Shown here piece by piece: positions 12,995-23,404 of a DNA stretch of 64,000 nucleotides. The first letter of the stretch is position 1. The number at the start of each line of letters is the position of its first letter. Source of the stretch: Bostrychus sinensis (Eukaryota; Chordata; Actinopteri; Gobiiformes; Eleotridae). Under the pieces are notes generated by a model. It saw only the letters and a list, made by a program, of their open reading frames with translations. It did not search any database and was not told where the DNA came from. Location of the stretch: NCBI GenBank assembly GCA_020698575.1, contig CM036255.1:1483501-1547500 (forward strand), in the 5' to 3' direction. The translations under genes were made by a program, and so were the position numbers.

Positions 12995-15900
12995 CTGCAG
13001 AGAAGTGTTTCTCTCGATTTGGTACTGGCCTATCACAGCCGTTTATCTGCAGCGTGTCTTATGAATGCAGAAGCTAACGAAGGTAGCACTGGCTACTGAG
13101 CTAATCTAATAACTTCTCTGAGCTGATTAACAGCGTTTAGTGCTTTCTTTTGTCACCTGTTGGTTCTGCTGAAGTCCTTGTTGTTGTTCAGTCCTCTGTG
13201 GGATTGTTTTCTTCATCCTGTTTCCCTTTTAACAACAGTAAAGTCCCTGCTGACGTAATGACCACATTCATCAAGTCTCTGCAAGGCTTTTGCTGCTGTT
13301 CTCGTTCAGAAATAAGTACAGAGCTGCTCGGAATACACTGTATTCTGGTGAATCAGCCATGTTTGTTTAGGTTACAGGTCAGCGGTGCTCTGCTTACGCC
13401 CCGCCCTTTCTTTCTCTGATTGGTTACTCCGCCTGTGATTGTTCCACCCATAGAAATGACATATACGTAAAGGCGTACCAGACTAACTTCTTTGTATAGA
13501 CTAGGAAAAGAGTTTGTCTGGCCTGCCACTCTACACAGTCAGTGCAATGTCAGCTTAGGTCGATTATGACAAGTCTTTTCTCATTTGGGCAGTATTACTC
13601 TGTATATTTTGGCTAATTCTGCCACTGACTAAACTTCTTTGTTTTTGTTTTTTTTTGGTTCCCACAGACAATAGGATACATCTAATTTATTGCAGCTTAC
13701 AATGCATTCATGTGCACAGTTGTGTTTTTTCTGCTGTCCCTTCATTTTGCCTAAATGCAGTTTTATTCTTAAAATTTAATTGATCATTACATATTAGATA
13801 TAAATATTCACTTTAAGTTTGGCACTTCAGAGGTACTGTAAGCAGCATGAACTGGTTTGACAACAGTGCTGCAGTCTGACTCAAAACAATGGTCTTTTTT
13901 TCTGATTGGAGGATTGGCAATGCAGTTAGAACCAAAACAAAAAATGTAAACAAAACCACTTGGCCATTATGTAAAATATATATTTTAATTGTGAATAAAT
14001 CAGCTATACCATTGTTATCAGTAAAACTAATGACTAATTGATTTAAACATGTTTACATCATATCTTGGTACACGTGGGTAATTTTTATGAAATATAAAAC
14101 ATATAAACTGCTCATAGCACCTTTAAGCATTTAAGTTAAGTAGCTTAGTAACAGCACTTTTCTCTCTCTTTGTAATAAAGGTTAAGTGCATGTGAAATCC
14201 CAGAGCACAGGAACACAACATCATTCTGAGCAGACCACTGTGGACTCACACACTTGCTTAGTGAAATGGCTGGATTCTGACACATGTCTGCAGACAGTGG
14301 AGTGTCTACAGTGGCAAAGTGGTTAGCACTGTTGCACACAGCAAGAAGGTCCCAGGTTTGATCCCGGGCCGGGCGGATGGCGGCTTGCTGTGTGGAGTTT
14401 GCATATTCTCCCCGTGTCCCGGTGGGTTTCCTCCTGGTGCTCTGGTTTCCCCCCATCAACCTAAAACATGTACAGCAGGCTAATTCTCCAGCTAGGTACT
14501 CCTGACCAGGATCCTTGCTCAAGATCTGGAGAATGGTCCCTGGGTGATACTCTGTGGTCACCCACTGCTCCTGACAGGTTACTCCAGAGGTATTGAAGGA
14601 TGGGTCAAATGCAGGGAACAAATTCGGGGACAATAGTATAACCATAAATCTGCATGTCAACCTACGTTTAGAACTAAGAGTGTGTATTCTGCCATATAAA
14701 GAACTATTTGCCTCTTTTTTCTAATGAGAAGTGAGGACAAAGCTTACCTCCTTCTGCAGCTCTGGTTTTAAAGACTGTGTTCTTGCAGATGACTGTGCTG
14801 CTCTAATTCAGTGTGTTAGACTGTCAGACTGGGTTGGCCTCTTCTGTGTGGTGAGAGGACCACAGTAGTCTGGTCTGGTTACAGCAGCGTTTGTGTGGGA
14901 CAGAGAGTGGCTCAGATCTGACAGAGGGGCCACACGAGGTCCCAGTGTATCACATGACTAGCTCTGCTCTGAACAACCTCTGCATCCTCCTGACCACACT
15001 GCTCAGTTTTCGTCATCATTTACATTTAGTGTTATTCAAGAGATTTAAGAGAAGTGTTTATTTTCGTGTGCACAGGAAGGGTAACACTTTTATAATTCAC
15101 TTTTAAGCATTTGTAAGGTATTAGTTGAGTATTAATAAGTTAGTTAATGTACTATTTACTATCCAATCCACCTTTATTTGCATAGCACATTTTACTAACA
15201 CAGAGCTTCACAGAAAAATACATTAATTTAATAGTGTAAATAAATAATTAAGAAGTACTATGCATTACTTCAACATTAATAACAAACACCATTAAGATGG
15301 AAAGATGATTATATTTTATTTATTGTGCTTGTGTGCGGTGTGTTCAGGTGTCAGAGGGAGCTGGGAGTCCGGCCCACAGTCGCAGTGGCTCAGTGCGCAG
15401 TGGGACGTCTTGCGACAGGGCCACACTCAGGGGTCCGGGGAGCACAGAGGGGTCCCCCAGGAGGACAGTACACCTTACAGGGGCCCAGCGTGAGGGTCAG
15501 TGAGATCTACACACACCAACACTGACCAGCTACAGCATCATGGCATCACTTTGACAAGAACAGATTTCTTAACCTTAAATTAAAAAGTCAAAACTACTTC
15601 AGATCCCTTCTTCTAAACATTTATAAGACTTTTACTCTGTTTTCTAGAGCCACTTTCTGCAGACTGTGCGTCTAACCACCTAACCACTACACATCCAAAC
15701 CTTCATAAAGACCTATGAAATGACAACAGACAACATTAGAGTAGTTCTATGGAAGTGTATGTCTAAAAACATTCTCTCAGTGCTTGTTTAAAAACCATCC
15801 TGTCTGATAAATAATTAAAATAGTATTGTAAAAATTATATACCCAACTAATTATTTGCACTTAAACATATCTTATTGCCCCATCACACATCCACATACCT

Positions 15901-18900
15901 CACACAAATTTGGTTGTGACACATTGAAACTTGCATTATAAGTACAAGACACTGCATTTAAATGGCTTTGCAGCATCTGTTGGTTTTATTTATATAAAAA
16001 TGAAGGTATAAGCCTTTTGTATAATAAAGTATGTTTACCTTGTGACAGGTTCTCCGGCCAGGACCAGCCCTTGTCGAGGTGTGGAGGATCTCCGAGCTCT
16101 GGAGCCAGGGTAAGACCAAACATCAGCTACTGACAAACATTTACTACAGTTGTGCTTGTAGTAAACACAAGGGTGTGATATCAGCAAAAACAAGAGAGAA
16201 GACTAAACATGCCCAAGGTTAGCATTTCTCAAGGAGCTTTTATATACTCCTAAAATATAAAGTTGTAAACACCCTGGCAGCATTAAAGAAAAGTGCTGGA
16301 ATTTCAGCATTCATGAATGAGGCCAAAGGTGTCAAGAAATTCAACTGTGTAGCAGTTCTCATTTACTACTTGTTGTTATCTGAGTGTCATAAATCTGTAC
16401 TGGGGTGAAAATAGTTTAAAATTCTGGTGCTTTATAGTTTAAGGCAGTAACTCATCTCTATGCTATAGGACTGGAATGACACTTATTAGTCATGTCAGTG
16501 TTTTAAAACAAGAAAATACACTGCCTGGCTTTAACTAAGTAAATAGTTAACTCCCTGCAGTTGGTCAGATCTGGGTACAGCAACGTTATGTGCCCAAAGA
16601 ATGAGGTCAGCTGACTACCTGCATATACTGAATGACCAGGTTACTCCATCAATGGAGTTTTTCTTCCCTGATGGCACAGGCTTATTCCAAGATGACAATG
16701 CCAGGATACATCAAGGTCAAAATGTGAAAGAGTGGTTCAGGAAGCATGAGACATCATTTTCAGACACAGACTGGCCACACCAGACTGTCACCCCTGATCT
16801 TTACTATATTTTTTATATTGTTGCCTTTTATTTTCAGGACATCTCCCAGAAAAACAAAACTACTCGGAAACAGGTGAGGCTTAAATCTCTATGTGACAGT
16901 ATGAATAGCGTCAAGTACTTCAATTCTGTAGTATTGTGAAAATGATAAATGAGTCTGATTGTGCATGTTCAGCTCCACAGAGCTCTCAGCGGAGGACAGC
17001 CCTGAGAAACTCAAGGCCAAGGTAAATATTACACATTTATATGAACCTTCTATTATTATGTGCACTACAGATTAAAACTGATGTGTTTGTATTGGACAGA
17101 CTGTTCTCACCTGGCCACACTTCTTCTCATACTCATACTATGGGGTACTGCATCGTACTTTTTACAGTGATCATACTTGACAATATATTATAAGTGTCAT
17201 GTCATGAAGATTACATAATAATCAGAGATGGACATGAACCGCATTCTTTTACTCAACTAATTTACTGAAGTATTAAAAATATACTCGAGATTCCAGATCC
17301 TGTTATGACTAACCAAGCTTTAAACTTAGACTAGTTTTGATTTCGGGTATTGTGAAGTTGAGATATTGTGAAGCCCTAGTTCCGACGGTACTACTAATAA
17401 CTGTATGAAATAAACAGCAATTAAGCCAATCAGCTGATGAACAACAGACAATCACTGAAATTCAGTTTGGCCAATGTGAGAGACTGGTGTTGTGCTGTTT
17501 TAGGGCCCCTCTCTGAGCGATGACCTGAGTGCCAGCAGCAGCAGCTCTGTGGAGATCAGTGGACTTCTGGGTGAAGCCAAGCTGGGCCCCTCTCACCTGG
17601 CCCTGTCTTCAGATGAGGTACAGTTAGACTCATCCTTTCCAGAACAAGACCGACAACACGGGCATACAAAAGCTACAGTATGCACCCTAACCCAAGAAAC
17701 AGAGAAAATTAGAAATGCCTGTAACAACCTATAATGTAATAATGGACAATAATGTGAAAAAGTTATTATGTTATTGTTATTATTATAACATATGCACTAT
17801 ATAATATTATTATATATAATTGCAGCCTCTAATGTAATAATACATCAATAGAACTGTATTTATTTTTGTTTTTCTTTTTGATTTATTTTTCTTTTTTTTT
17901 TCTTTTTTTTTTTTGCAGTTTTGTGCAGTTTGCTCATCAGAAATAGCTTCAGGATCAGTTCTTGTTTTATTTTAAATAGAATCTTAGCATTCAAAAGAAA
18001 TACAGTACAGATATTTAATTTAAAAAATCCAGTTATTGCATGTTTATGGTCAAAATATGCAGCTGTCAGTTAATATAAACAATATGTATACTAATAAACA
18101 TCCTATGCAACCACTAATACTAAGAATTACTGGGCTCGAGTAAAGGCAGGTTAATGTTGTTCTGAGCGCATGTACATACAGTATGTGTGAGTTTAACAGT
18201 GCAGTGTTGTGTTTTTGTTCTGCTGCTCTCAGAGTCTGGACATGATCGATGATGAGGTGAGCCTGGTCACAAACCTCTGCATGTTCACTGCATGAGACCA
18301 TCTCTGATATCAGTGGTTCCCAACCTTTCTGGTTTTGAGTACACCCAGGACCTGATTTAATCCTAGTTTGGACCTGGCTTAGTACTAGTTGAGTGATGTT
18401 TTGATCTGGTTTTACCTGGTCTAGACTTGGTTTAGAACTAGCTTAGTTCTGGTTTAGACTTGGTTTTAGTCCTAGTTTATCTTAGTTTACCTCTGATTTA
18501 GTTCTGGTTTAGCTCTGGTTTAGTCCTGGTATAATCCCTGTTTTCTCCTACTTTAGTGTCCCATACCTCGCTGTAGTCCTGATTTAGGTTTATTTTAGTC
18601 TTTGAAAGTCAAATATATAAAGGTACTATAAATGAACATAGGTAAATGAACATATAACTCCACATACCCCCTGCAATGTCCTTGCGTACACCTAAAGATT
18701 CCCGTTCCCCTGTTTGGGAAACATTGCTCTATATGACATTAGTCTGCTGTTAATACTGAACATAGTGCAGCCTGTCCTCTGCCTGGTCCCTCAGTCCAAC
18801 AGCACATTTTCATATTCTGTATAAGCTCCTCCTACCACATGGTTATTTTGTGTGCACCCTCATGTCCACCTCAGATCCTCGACGAGACCCAGTCCCGACA

Positions 18901-20725
18901 GTACCAGCTGCAGAGCTGCAGTGTCCCGGAGTGGACTCCTCAGCAGGTGGCCCGCTGGCTCATGGGCCTCAACCTGGAACAACATATCCCACAATTCACT
19001 GCCAAAAACATCAATGGACAAGAGTTGCTGCAGCTGGACAGTTCTGAACTGAAGGTACGGTTCAACTTCTCTGCCTCCTTGTTCATTCAGGAGTGTGTCC
19101 GTCCTGAGGTGTACTCATATACTTTAAGTTTATCAAATACTGACATATGCTGACAAGCATGAGTGCAGTAAGTGCTGCAGTGTTTTATACAACAGATTTA
19201 GATCATTACACATTAGGAAAGACTTTTTTGTGACTGGTCCTTTAACTTATATACTATTAGTAGGGATGTCACAATATAACATTTTTGGGTCACGATTATT
19301 GTGAGATGAAATATTGCAATTATATGATTTTCATGATTATTGACACATTTTTTTATTAAATTGCTGTAAAATCTGTCTGACCCAGTCTATTTTTATTTCA
19401 CTTTTTAATTTATTGATTAGCTACAAGGACCATTACATGTACCAAGAAGCAGAACGTACTGAGGGCTCCAAAAAGTGGCGCATGAGAGCTCCTCGTAAGA
19501 TACCATAGTTTCTAAAAATCTTATGGTTATCCTGCCGTGACATTTATAATCACAAATAATATATAATCAGTTAATCCTGACATCTCCATACATTAATAGG
19601 AGTTTCCTTTTCACAGAAAGTAGAATATTTAAATATGACAAGCTTTGTACGATAGAAGAGAGCAGTGCCGCTGCACACTGGAAGCTACAGTGGAGCTGGT
19701 CACACTGGCTCCATTCCAGTTCATCTCAACTCAACTCCTTCAATCCCTCTTCAACACAGCACTTCTCAGGCTCAGTTTTGTCTTTTTTTCACTTAATAAT
19801 ATTAATTCATACTGATTATAGTTTTATCTAGGGAGCGTGTGTCAGCCTTGAACCTGTTCAGTTGTCGTGGGTAAATCTGGCACTCCTGTCATGTGAGAGC
19901 TTCAAAGAAAACACGTTTTAATTTCTTTCTTTCTTTGGTTATGACCATTTCCATGGTCATGACCCCCCAACAGTACAAGCTTATACATTGATGGGTGCTT
20001 TAAATAATTAAAATAATTAAATATTTTTTCTACATTTCATCACCTCAGGGTTTGTGCACTCAAAAAGACATTCATCTCCCACTCAATTATTATCACACAA
20101 ATTATACATTTGCAACACTGTTAAATGTTCAGGTCTCCCAGATTTCACATTTTCACTTTGTGCCTGAACGCCTCTCTCCAGTGAATGACGTTTGTCAGCG
20201 TCTGCCTATATCAGAGCCACAGGAACTTTTCTGTTCACAAAGTAGATGACTGTGTGTACTGTATGTGCTGTTTATAGCCTATAATCTGCCTGTCCAGCAG
20301 ATCAAACAAGCACATGTATTAAGCTGCTTTTTAAGTTAACAGTGGCTTTGTGACTAATGAAAACTTTCATATTACAAGAGAAATCGTGCAAAGTGCCATT
20401 ATTCTGCGCAAAAAAAAACAAAAAAACAAATTAGAGGTTATTAGTGATTATTAGCAACAGCTGTTTCCAGTTTTAGACAGTACTTCTTGACTCTCGCTTT
20501 GTAAAATAAACACTGCATTTATTCTAAACTTTTACATTAACACGAGTTATACATTTAATCATGAAAATATAGGGTTAGGTCAGGTGCATAGTGCAGACAA
20601 TGCAGGATTTACTCTCGTCTCGTCCTTTTATTAAATACTGACATTGCAGTAATGTTTTAAATTTTTGCTTCAAATACTTTTTATATCCACTATATTAACA
20701 CAACATTTTCACAACAACACACAAC

Positions 20726-20760
<35 letters not shown>

Positions 20761-22572
20761 CGGCACAGTGGCTTAATGGTTAGAGCACTCTCACCTCACA
20801 GCAAGAAGGTCCCAGTGGGGCCTTTCTGTGTGGCATTTGCATGTTCTCCCTGTGTGGCTTTCCTCCATCAACCTCAAAACATGCACAATAGGCTAAAACC
20901 AGATACTCCTGACCAGGATCCTGGCTCAAGACCTGGAGAAGGGTCCCTGGGTGGGCTGCACTGCGGCAGCCCACTGCTCCTGACAGGTTGCCCCAGTGAG
21001 GGATGGGTCAAATGCAGAGAACAAATTTCCCCTACGGAGATCAATAAAGTATAATAATAAATATTCCAATTCTAGTAGTGCATGTAAGCACTTGTTCAGA
21101 GTATGGGCTGAATATGATGTTCTATGTAAATGCAGTGAATGATGATCACACAGAGTGATTGAATGATGCCATGTTTTTGTGTGGATACAGTGAAAAAGTG
21201 TATTTTCTCAGAAACATCCAGTGAAAATGTTCAGACTAAGAAGACAACATTGTGCCAGTTTTCGCAGAGATATTCACTACTACACTGCTGTGTAAAAAAA
21301 ACTAGAAATGAATGCAATATCCATAGACACAGATCTATGTGATATTATTCAGACAGTGTTTGTCTAAATGATATCAATTCTGTTTCAGTCAAACAACAAA
21401 TGAGCACACAGGGATGGAGCAGAGCAAGGAGGGGAAGTGTGCTGCAGCAGCACAAGGAAAAGAGATAGAGAAGCTGCGTGACAAAGGGGCTTGTGGAAGA
21501 TTAAAGGTTATGAGAGCAGCCTAAAACCAAATGAAAATACTGAGACCTAATCACCTGCTCTGTCAGTAGCCTGCCCTGTTTCTCCAGACAAAGTGCAAAC
21601 AAGTTTAAGATGAAATGCACTTGAAGTATAGTGATGTTTTTGAAATACAGTGATGTTTTTAAGCCTGCAAATTAAATAAAAGTCAGTTTGTTATAAAATA
21701 ATAGAAAACATACACAGAATTGTAGCTTCTGTAAGTTTTTGAGGAGAATGGTTAGTTACTTTTTACAAGTATGGTTGTGTAACCCCTGTGCAGCCCTTTA
21801 AAAAACGTACAATCAGCGCCTTTAGTACCAAAAGTGCTCACCTCCAAAAAAGTATTATTAAAATATGTTATATAATATTTTTCCACTTTGATTGACTCAG
21901 TTCTTCCAATCAACTTTATTTCTTATAAATTATTATATTTTAATATATTTTTAACCCTTTAAATGCCATTTTGCCATATTACTATATTACCTATATTACT
22001 ATAAACCACTATCAGAAAAACAAAAAATGAAATATTTTCAACATACTAAGTGCTATGTGAAAATGTTAATACCAGTTATTACGGTCTTGGACATGGCATT
22101 GATTGACGCCAGTATTGATTGTGATAAATTCTTATTTTTTGGACAGGGGCCATTTTTTGGTAAAAAGCAACACCAAAAGTGTTCACCTTAAAAGTAAATT
22201 ATAGATATTTTTTTCCACTTAGAATTACTCAGATATTTTGATGTGCAGTGACTGAACTGCAGTAAGCTCAGACACAAACCTGCTCAGATTTACTCCCACT
22301 GAACAGACCTCTGCTTACACAGTGTAGTCCCTGCTACAGCTTGTCTCTAAGTCACTTAAGCGCTTGTGTTTTTTTGTTTTTTTCCCCAGGCCCTCGGAGT
22401 GACTTCATCCCAGGACCGTGCCCTGATCAAGAAAAAGATTAAAGACCTGAAGGTTCTGATGGAAAAGGCCCGACGAAACCGCGACAAAGTGGAGAAACAC
22501 AGAGAGAAGCTCCGAAGACGAGAGTTAGAGCAGCAGCAGAAGGACAGGCGCACAGAACACACTGAGGAGTGA
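3155..22572 (+). CDS. ppp1r9a: Neurabin-1 (PPP1R9A) C-terminal half, 14 exons, 5' partial
   Basis: Join of 3155-3304, 5672-5725, 7037-7266, 9978-10074, 12108-12234, 12790-12854, 15348-15489, 16049-16109, 16838-16873, 16973-17021, 17504-17617, 18233-18256, 18875-19054 and 22390-22572: 1512 nt, 503 residues plus TGA. Family knowledge: neurabin-1 is a neuronal scaffold that binds F-actin and protein phosphatase 1 and shapes dendritic spines. The actin-binding, PP1-docking and PDZ parts lie upstream of the window. Visible in order: acidic linker (1-50), long coiled coil (about 51-190, with the hallmark ERMLKLESYWIEAQTLCHTV), Ser/Arg-rich linker (about 200-383), SAM domain (about 401-466) and a basic Lys/Arg coiled tail. 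The SAM domain separates neurabin-1 from spinophilin (PPP1R9B), which lacks it. All exon phases join cleanly. Neighbouring asb4 and pdk4 support the PPP1R9A rather than the PPP1R9B orthologue. Confidence 0.93.
3305..5226. other. ppp1r9a intron, no feature seen
   Basis: No gene, RNA or clear repeat recognised; A/T-rich sequence with short unrelated open frames. A duplicated piece of the exon end (aagttcagagag) occurs just after the donor. Confidence 0.5.
5228..5475 (+). repeat. Degenerate GGTTTAG 12-mer satellite
   Basis: About 20 tandem imperfect units of CTGGTTTAGTCC or CTGGTTTAGACC, preceded by AGTGGTTCTC, so probably a truncated copy of the satellite-bearing hAT-like family. Confidence 0.65.
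5672..5725 (+). CDS. ppp1r9a: ppp1r9a visible exon 2 (coiled-coil start)
   Basis: A 54-nt exon encoding LQIKHTVTEAEIQKLKNK, the opening of the neurabin coiled coil. The acceptor is tgtcccacag and the donor AAG|GTAGGA. Phase 0 at both ends. Confidence 0.92.
5846..6696. mobile_element. hAT-like element (CAGAGGTGTCCA ends)
   Basis: Ends CAGAGGTGTCCAGACC and TAGTTTGGACACCGCTG, flanked by ctataaat (5838-5845) and cagtaaat (6697-6704), six of eight bases alike. A second repeat (taacctttatttaaccagg, near 5955) is nested inside, as is a perfect 24-bp inverted repeat (6266-6289 and 6332-6355). Confidence 0.6.
6772..6822. repeat. (TTA)n microsatellite
   Basis: Uninterrupted TTA/ATT triplets followed by a short TTTA run. 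A similar (TTA)n lies at 52160-52190. Confidence 0.9.
7037..7266 (+). CDS. ppp1r9a: ppp1r9a visible exon 3 (core coiled coil)
   Basis: The most conserved exon: it runs from LASVEREKQRWEKEK through LKLESYWIEAQTL to KKLIKDFQQ. The acceptor is gtgattcag. The donor must be AA|GTCAGT, leaving two bases of a Lys codon that the next exon completes. Confidence 0.93.
7267..8508. other. ppp1r9a intron, no feature seen
   Basis: No gene or clear repeat recognised in this stretch. Confidence 0.5.
8509..9066 (-). repeat. Interspersed repeat with (TTGAA) tail, probable LINE 3' region
   Basis: On the - strand it ends gggctatacaaataaa-type sequence and a TTGAA tail, with the box aggagtttttccttac near 8675. 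Other copies: 28552-29096 (-), 30766-31128 (+), 50697-51181 (+). Such tails are common at the 3' ends of fish LINEs; family assignment is inference. Confidence 0.65.
9500..9839 (+). repeat. GGTTTAG satellite block, partial hAT-like copy
   Basis: About a dozen degenerate CTGGTTTAGTCC units, then AAAAGTTTCAAAATCACTG, which matches the right end of the copy at 99-634. No left end visible. Confidence 0.55.
9978..10074 (+). CDS. ppp1r9a: ppp1r9a visible exon 4 (coiled coil)
   Basis: Completes the split Lys codon and encodes EVELIQKEDAERRRLEE to IQGLQVR. The acceptor is tgctctcag and the donor CGG|GTAACT. Confidence 0.92.
10075..12107. other. ppp1r9a intron, no feature seen
   Basis: A/T-rich; no coding frame, RNA gene or clear repeat recognised. 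Confidence 0.5.
12108..12234 (+). CDS. ppp1r9a: ppp1r9a visible exon 5 (end of coiled coil)
   Basis: Encodes IATLESELMQLMKQNGLQVN and an Asn/Ser-rich run; human neurabin-1 has a comparable LLKQNG-Asn-rich segment. The acceptor is tgtgcag and the donor G|GTCTGT, phase 1. Confidence 0.9.
12790..12854 (+). CDS. ppp1r9a: ppp1r9a visible exon 6 (linker)
   Basis: Encodes DLEGSPSKTKSYRDSISSAE and matches the mammalian region with a YDSVSSTDGE motif. The acceptor is gtcatag and the donor GAG|GTCTGT. A long CA repeat begins 19 nt after the exon. Confidence 0.87.
12873..12992. repeat. (CA)n microsatellite with GCAC variant core
   Basis: CA repeats, a GCAC block at about 12903-12925 and again a long CA run. 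Starts 19 nt after the exon 6 donor of ppp1r9a. Confidence 0.95.
14293..14655 (+). mobile_element. tRNA-derived SINE
   Basis: Box A-like GTGGCAAAGTGGTTAGCAC (14311-14329) and box B GGTTTGATCCC (14355-14365) are spaced as in a tRNA promoter. The body (gtttgcatattctccc, actcctgaccaggatcc) is shared with the copy at 20758-21055. Accounts for a spurious 171-codon frame on the - strand. Confidence 0.75.
15348..15489 (+). CDS. ppp1r9a: ppp1r9a visible exon 7 (variable Ser/Arg linker)
   Basis: The open frame begins VSEGAGSPAHSRSGSVRSG. The acceptor is gtgttcag and the donor C|GTGAGG. I do not recognise a close mammalian match; the call rests on GC-rich coding character, splice sites and phase continuity on both sides. 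Confidence 0.78.
16049..16109 (+). CDS. ppp1r9a: ppp1r9a visible exon 8 (variable linker)
   Basis: Encodes RSPARTSPCRGVEDLRALEP after completing the Arg codon left by exon 7. The acceptor is tgtgacag and the donor GG|GTAAGA, a strong consensus. Supported by phase continuity. Confidence 0.78.
16561..16801 (+). mobile_element. Tc1/mariner transposase fragment
   Basis: Open frame with YLHILNDQVTPSMEFFFPDG and FQDDNARIHQGQNVKEWF, the second DDE aspartate block of Tc1-like transposases, then DWPHQ. Inverted repeats are not visible. It sits in a ppp1r9a intron, ending 37 nt before microexon 9. Confidence 0.75.
16838..16873 (+). CDS. ppp1r9a: ppp1r9a visible exon 9 (36-nt microexon)
   Basis: Encodes GTSPRKTKLLGN when read in the phase left by exon 8 and demanded by exon 10. 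The acceptor tract cctttta-ttttcag and the donor CAG|GTGAGG are good. It could be an alternatively used microexon; its 36 nt preserve the frame. Confidence 0.66.
16973..17021 (+). CDS. ppp1r9a: ppp1r9a visible exon 10 (linker)
   Basis: Encodes SSTELSAEDSPEKLKAK after joining AG with C. The acceptor is catgttcag and the donor AAG|GTAAAT. Returns the frame to phase 0. Confidence 0.8.
17504..17617 (+). CDS. ppp1r9a: ppp1r9a visible exon 11 (Ser-rich linker)
   Basis: Encodes GPLSDDLSASSSSSVEISG to HLALSSDE and aligns with the mammalian neurabin-1 stretch that ends in LALSSDE. The acceptor is gctgttttag and the donor GAG|GTACAG. Confidence 0.92.
18233..18256 (+). CDS. ppp1r9a: ppp1r9a visible exon 12 (24-nt microexon SLDMIDDE)
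   Basis: Exactly eight codons, SLDMIDDE, identical to the mammalian neurabin-1 motif that joins the linker to the pre-SAM segment. The acceptor is ctgctctcag and the donor GAG|GTGAGC. Too short to be detected without homology. Confidence 0.92.
18311..18726. mobile_element. hAT-like MITE with GGTTTAG satellite
   Basis: Ends CAGTGGTTCCCAACC and TTTGGGAAACATTG with about 15 satellite units between. Flanks ctctgatat and ctctatat resemble a decayed target duplication with one indel. Confidence 0.6.
18875..19054 (+). CDS. ppp1r9a: ppp1r9a visible exon 13 (SAM domain)
   Basis: Encodes ILDETQSRQYQL and then most of the SAM domain (VPEWTPQQVARWLMGLNLEQ to LLQLDSSELK). The acceptor is ccacctcag and the donor AAG|GTACGG. 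Confidence 0.95.
20726..20757. repeat. (TA)n microsatellite
   Basis: About 16 TA units immediately before the SINE at 20758. Confidence 0.85.
20758..21055 (+). mobile_element. tRNA-derived SINE
   Basis: Begins ggcggcacagtggcttaatg-gttagagca (box A) and ends aatttcccctacggagatcaataaagt with an ATA-rich tail. Box B is damaged (ggtcccagtgggg). Same family as 14293-14655. Confidence 0.75.
21061..22389. other. ppp1r9a last intron, no feature seen
   Basis: No gene or clear repeat recognised between the SINE and the last coding exon. Confidence 0.5.
22390..22572 (+). CDS. ppp1r9a: ppp1r9a last coding exon (SAM end and basic tail)
   Basis: Starts ALGVTSSQDRALIKKKIKDL, completing the SAM domain, and ends in a Lys/Arg/Glu-rich coiled tail with TGA at 22570-22572. 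The acceptor is tttttccccag. Confidence 0.95.
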   Translation, partial: ALGVTSSQDRALIKKKIKDLKVLMEKARRNRDKVEKHREKLRRRELEQQQKDRRTEHTEE

Positions 22573-23404
22573 AAGCTCACAGCGCCACCTGCTGACTGTA
22601 GCACCACACTGCAGCAAAACGCTCAGAGGGCCCAACACTGGCTCCTGGGGGACGCCTGCTCTGTCAGTGAGGAGGTGTCAGGAGTGGAGCGACACTGCCA
22701 GCTGAAGGAGAGCTGAGTGAAGAGACCACAGAGAGATTAAACCAGGACACCGCCTCCTCACGGCCCCTCCCACTCCTCCTGTGTCTCAGCCATACATCTA
22801 TCAACTATTTATTCACGCGATTACTTTTATTTATTTACAAGATGGACTCTGTGAAAACATCATGACTTCATGTCCACTGCTGCAGAACCATGTACAGTTT
22901 TCTCTTGTGCCATTATGAAGGACTTGTAAATCATGTTCTATTTATGAAGAGAATCTAATGACACACTCTGGTCTGTGAGACAGTTCTTCGTCCCATCACA
23001 AGGTGTCCTCATGCTGCTGCTTACACTCAACTGAAGAAGATTACATTGGAAGCTAGATTTAGGCCCTCAGACTTGAATAGTAACTGTGATAAATGCAGAT
23101 TAACAGCTCGTGGTGCTCCTACACTACACTGTCTTATGTACCGTACCACAACAAGGACCATTGCACTTGTGGATACTGGACTGGTGGATACTTCAGGTAC
23201 AATGGAAACATTTATAAAAGATAAAACCTGAGTCCAAACCTCTTCCTGCTTTAACAGAAACTGGTCGCTTTGCTCCTAACCTGCTTTTTATATCCCCAGT
23301 AACAAACGCTGCCTTTAGGAATAGATGAGTAGAATTCCCCATCTCCACCAGTGTAAGTGTTCCAGCTCAGAGAGAGGGTGCATTTAGCATTTATTTACCT
23401 GCAG

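Noticed and set aside
12744..13064. 106-codon frame with a Thr-His repeat
   Set aside because: Translation of the CA microsatellite; only 12790-12854 within it is a real exon.
14311..14365. A functional tRNA gene
   Set aside because: Boxes A and B are present but the flanks do not fold into a cloverleaf and the sequence continues into a SINE body; a sister copy is at 20758.
14145..14660. 171-codon open frame on the - strand
   Set aside because: It runs through a tRNA-derived SINE (box A and B visible) and shows no protein domain.
18850..19052. Alternative frames over the SAM exon
   Set aside because: Shadows of the true frame, which encodes a clear SAM domain and joins in phase on both sides.
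3155..22572. Assignment to spinophilin (ppp1r9b)
   Set aside because: The C-terminal SAM domain and SLDMIDDE motif are present; spinophilin has no SAM domain.
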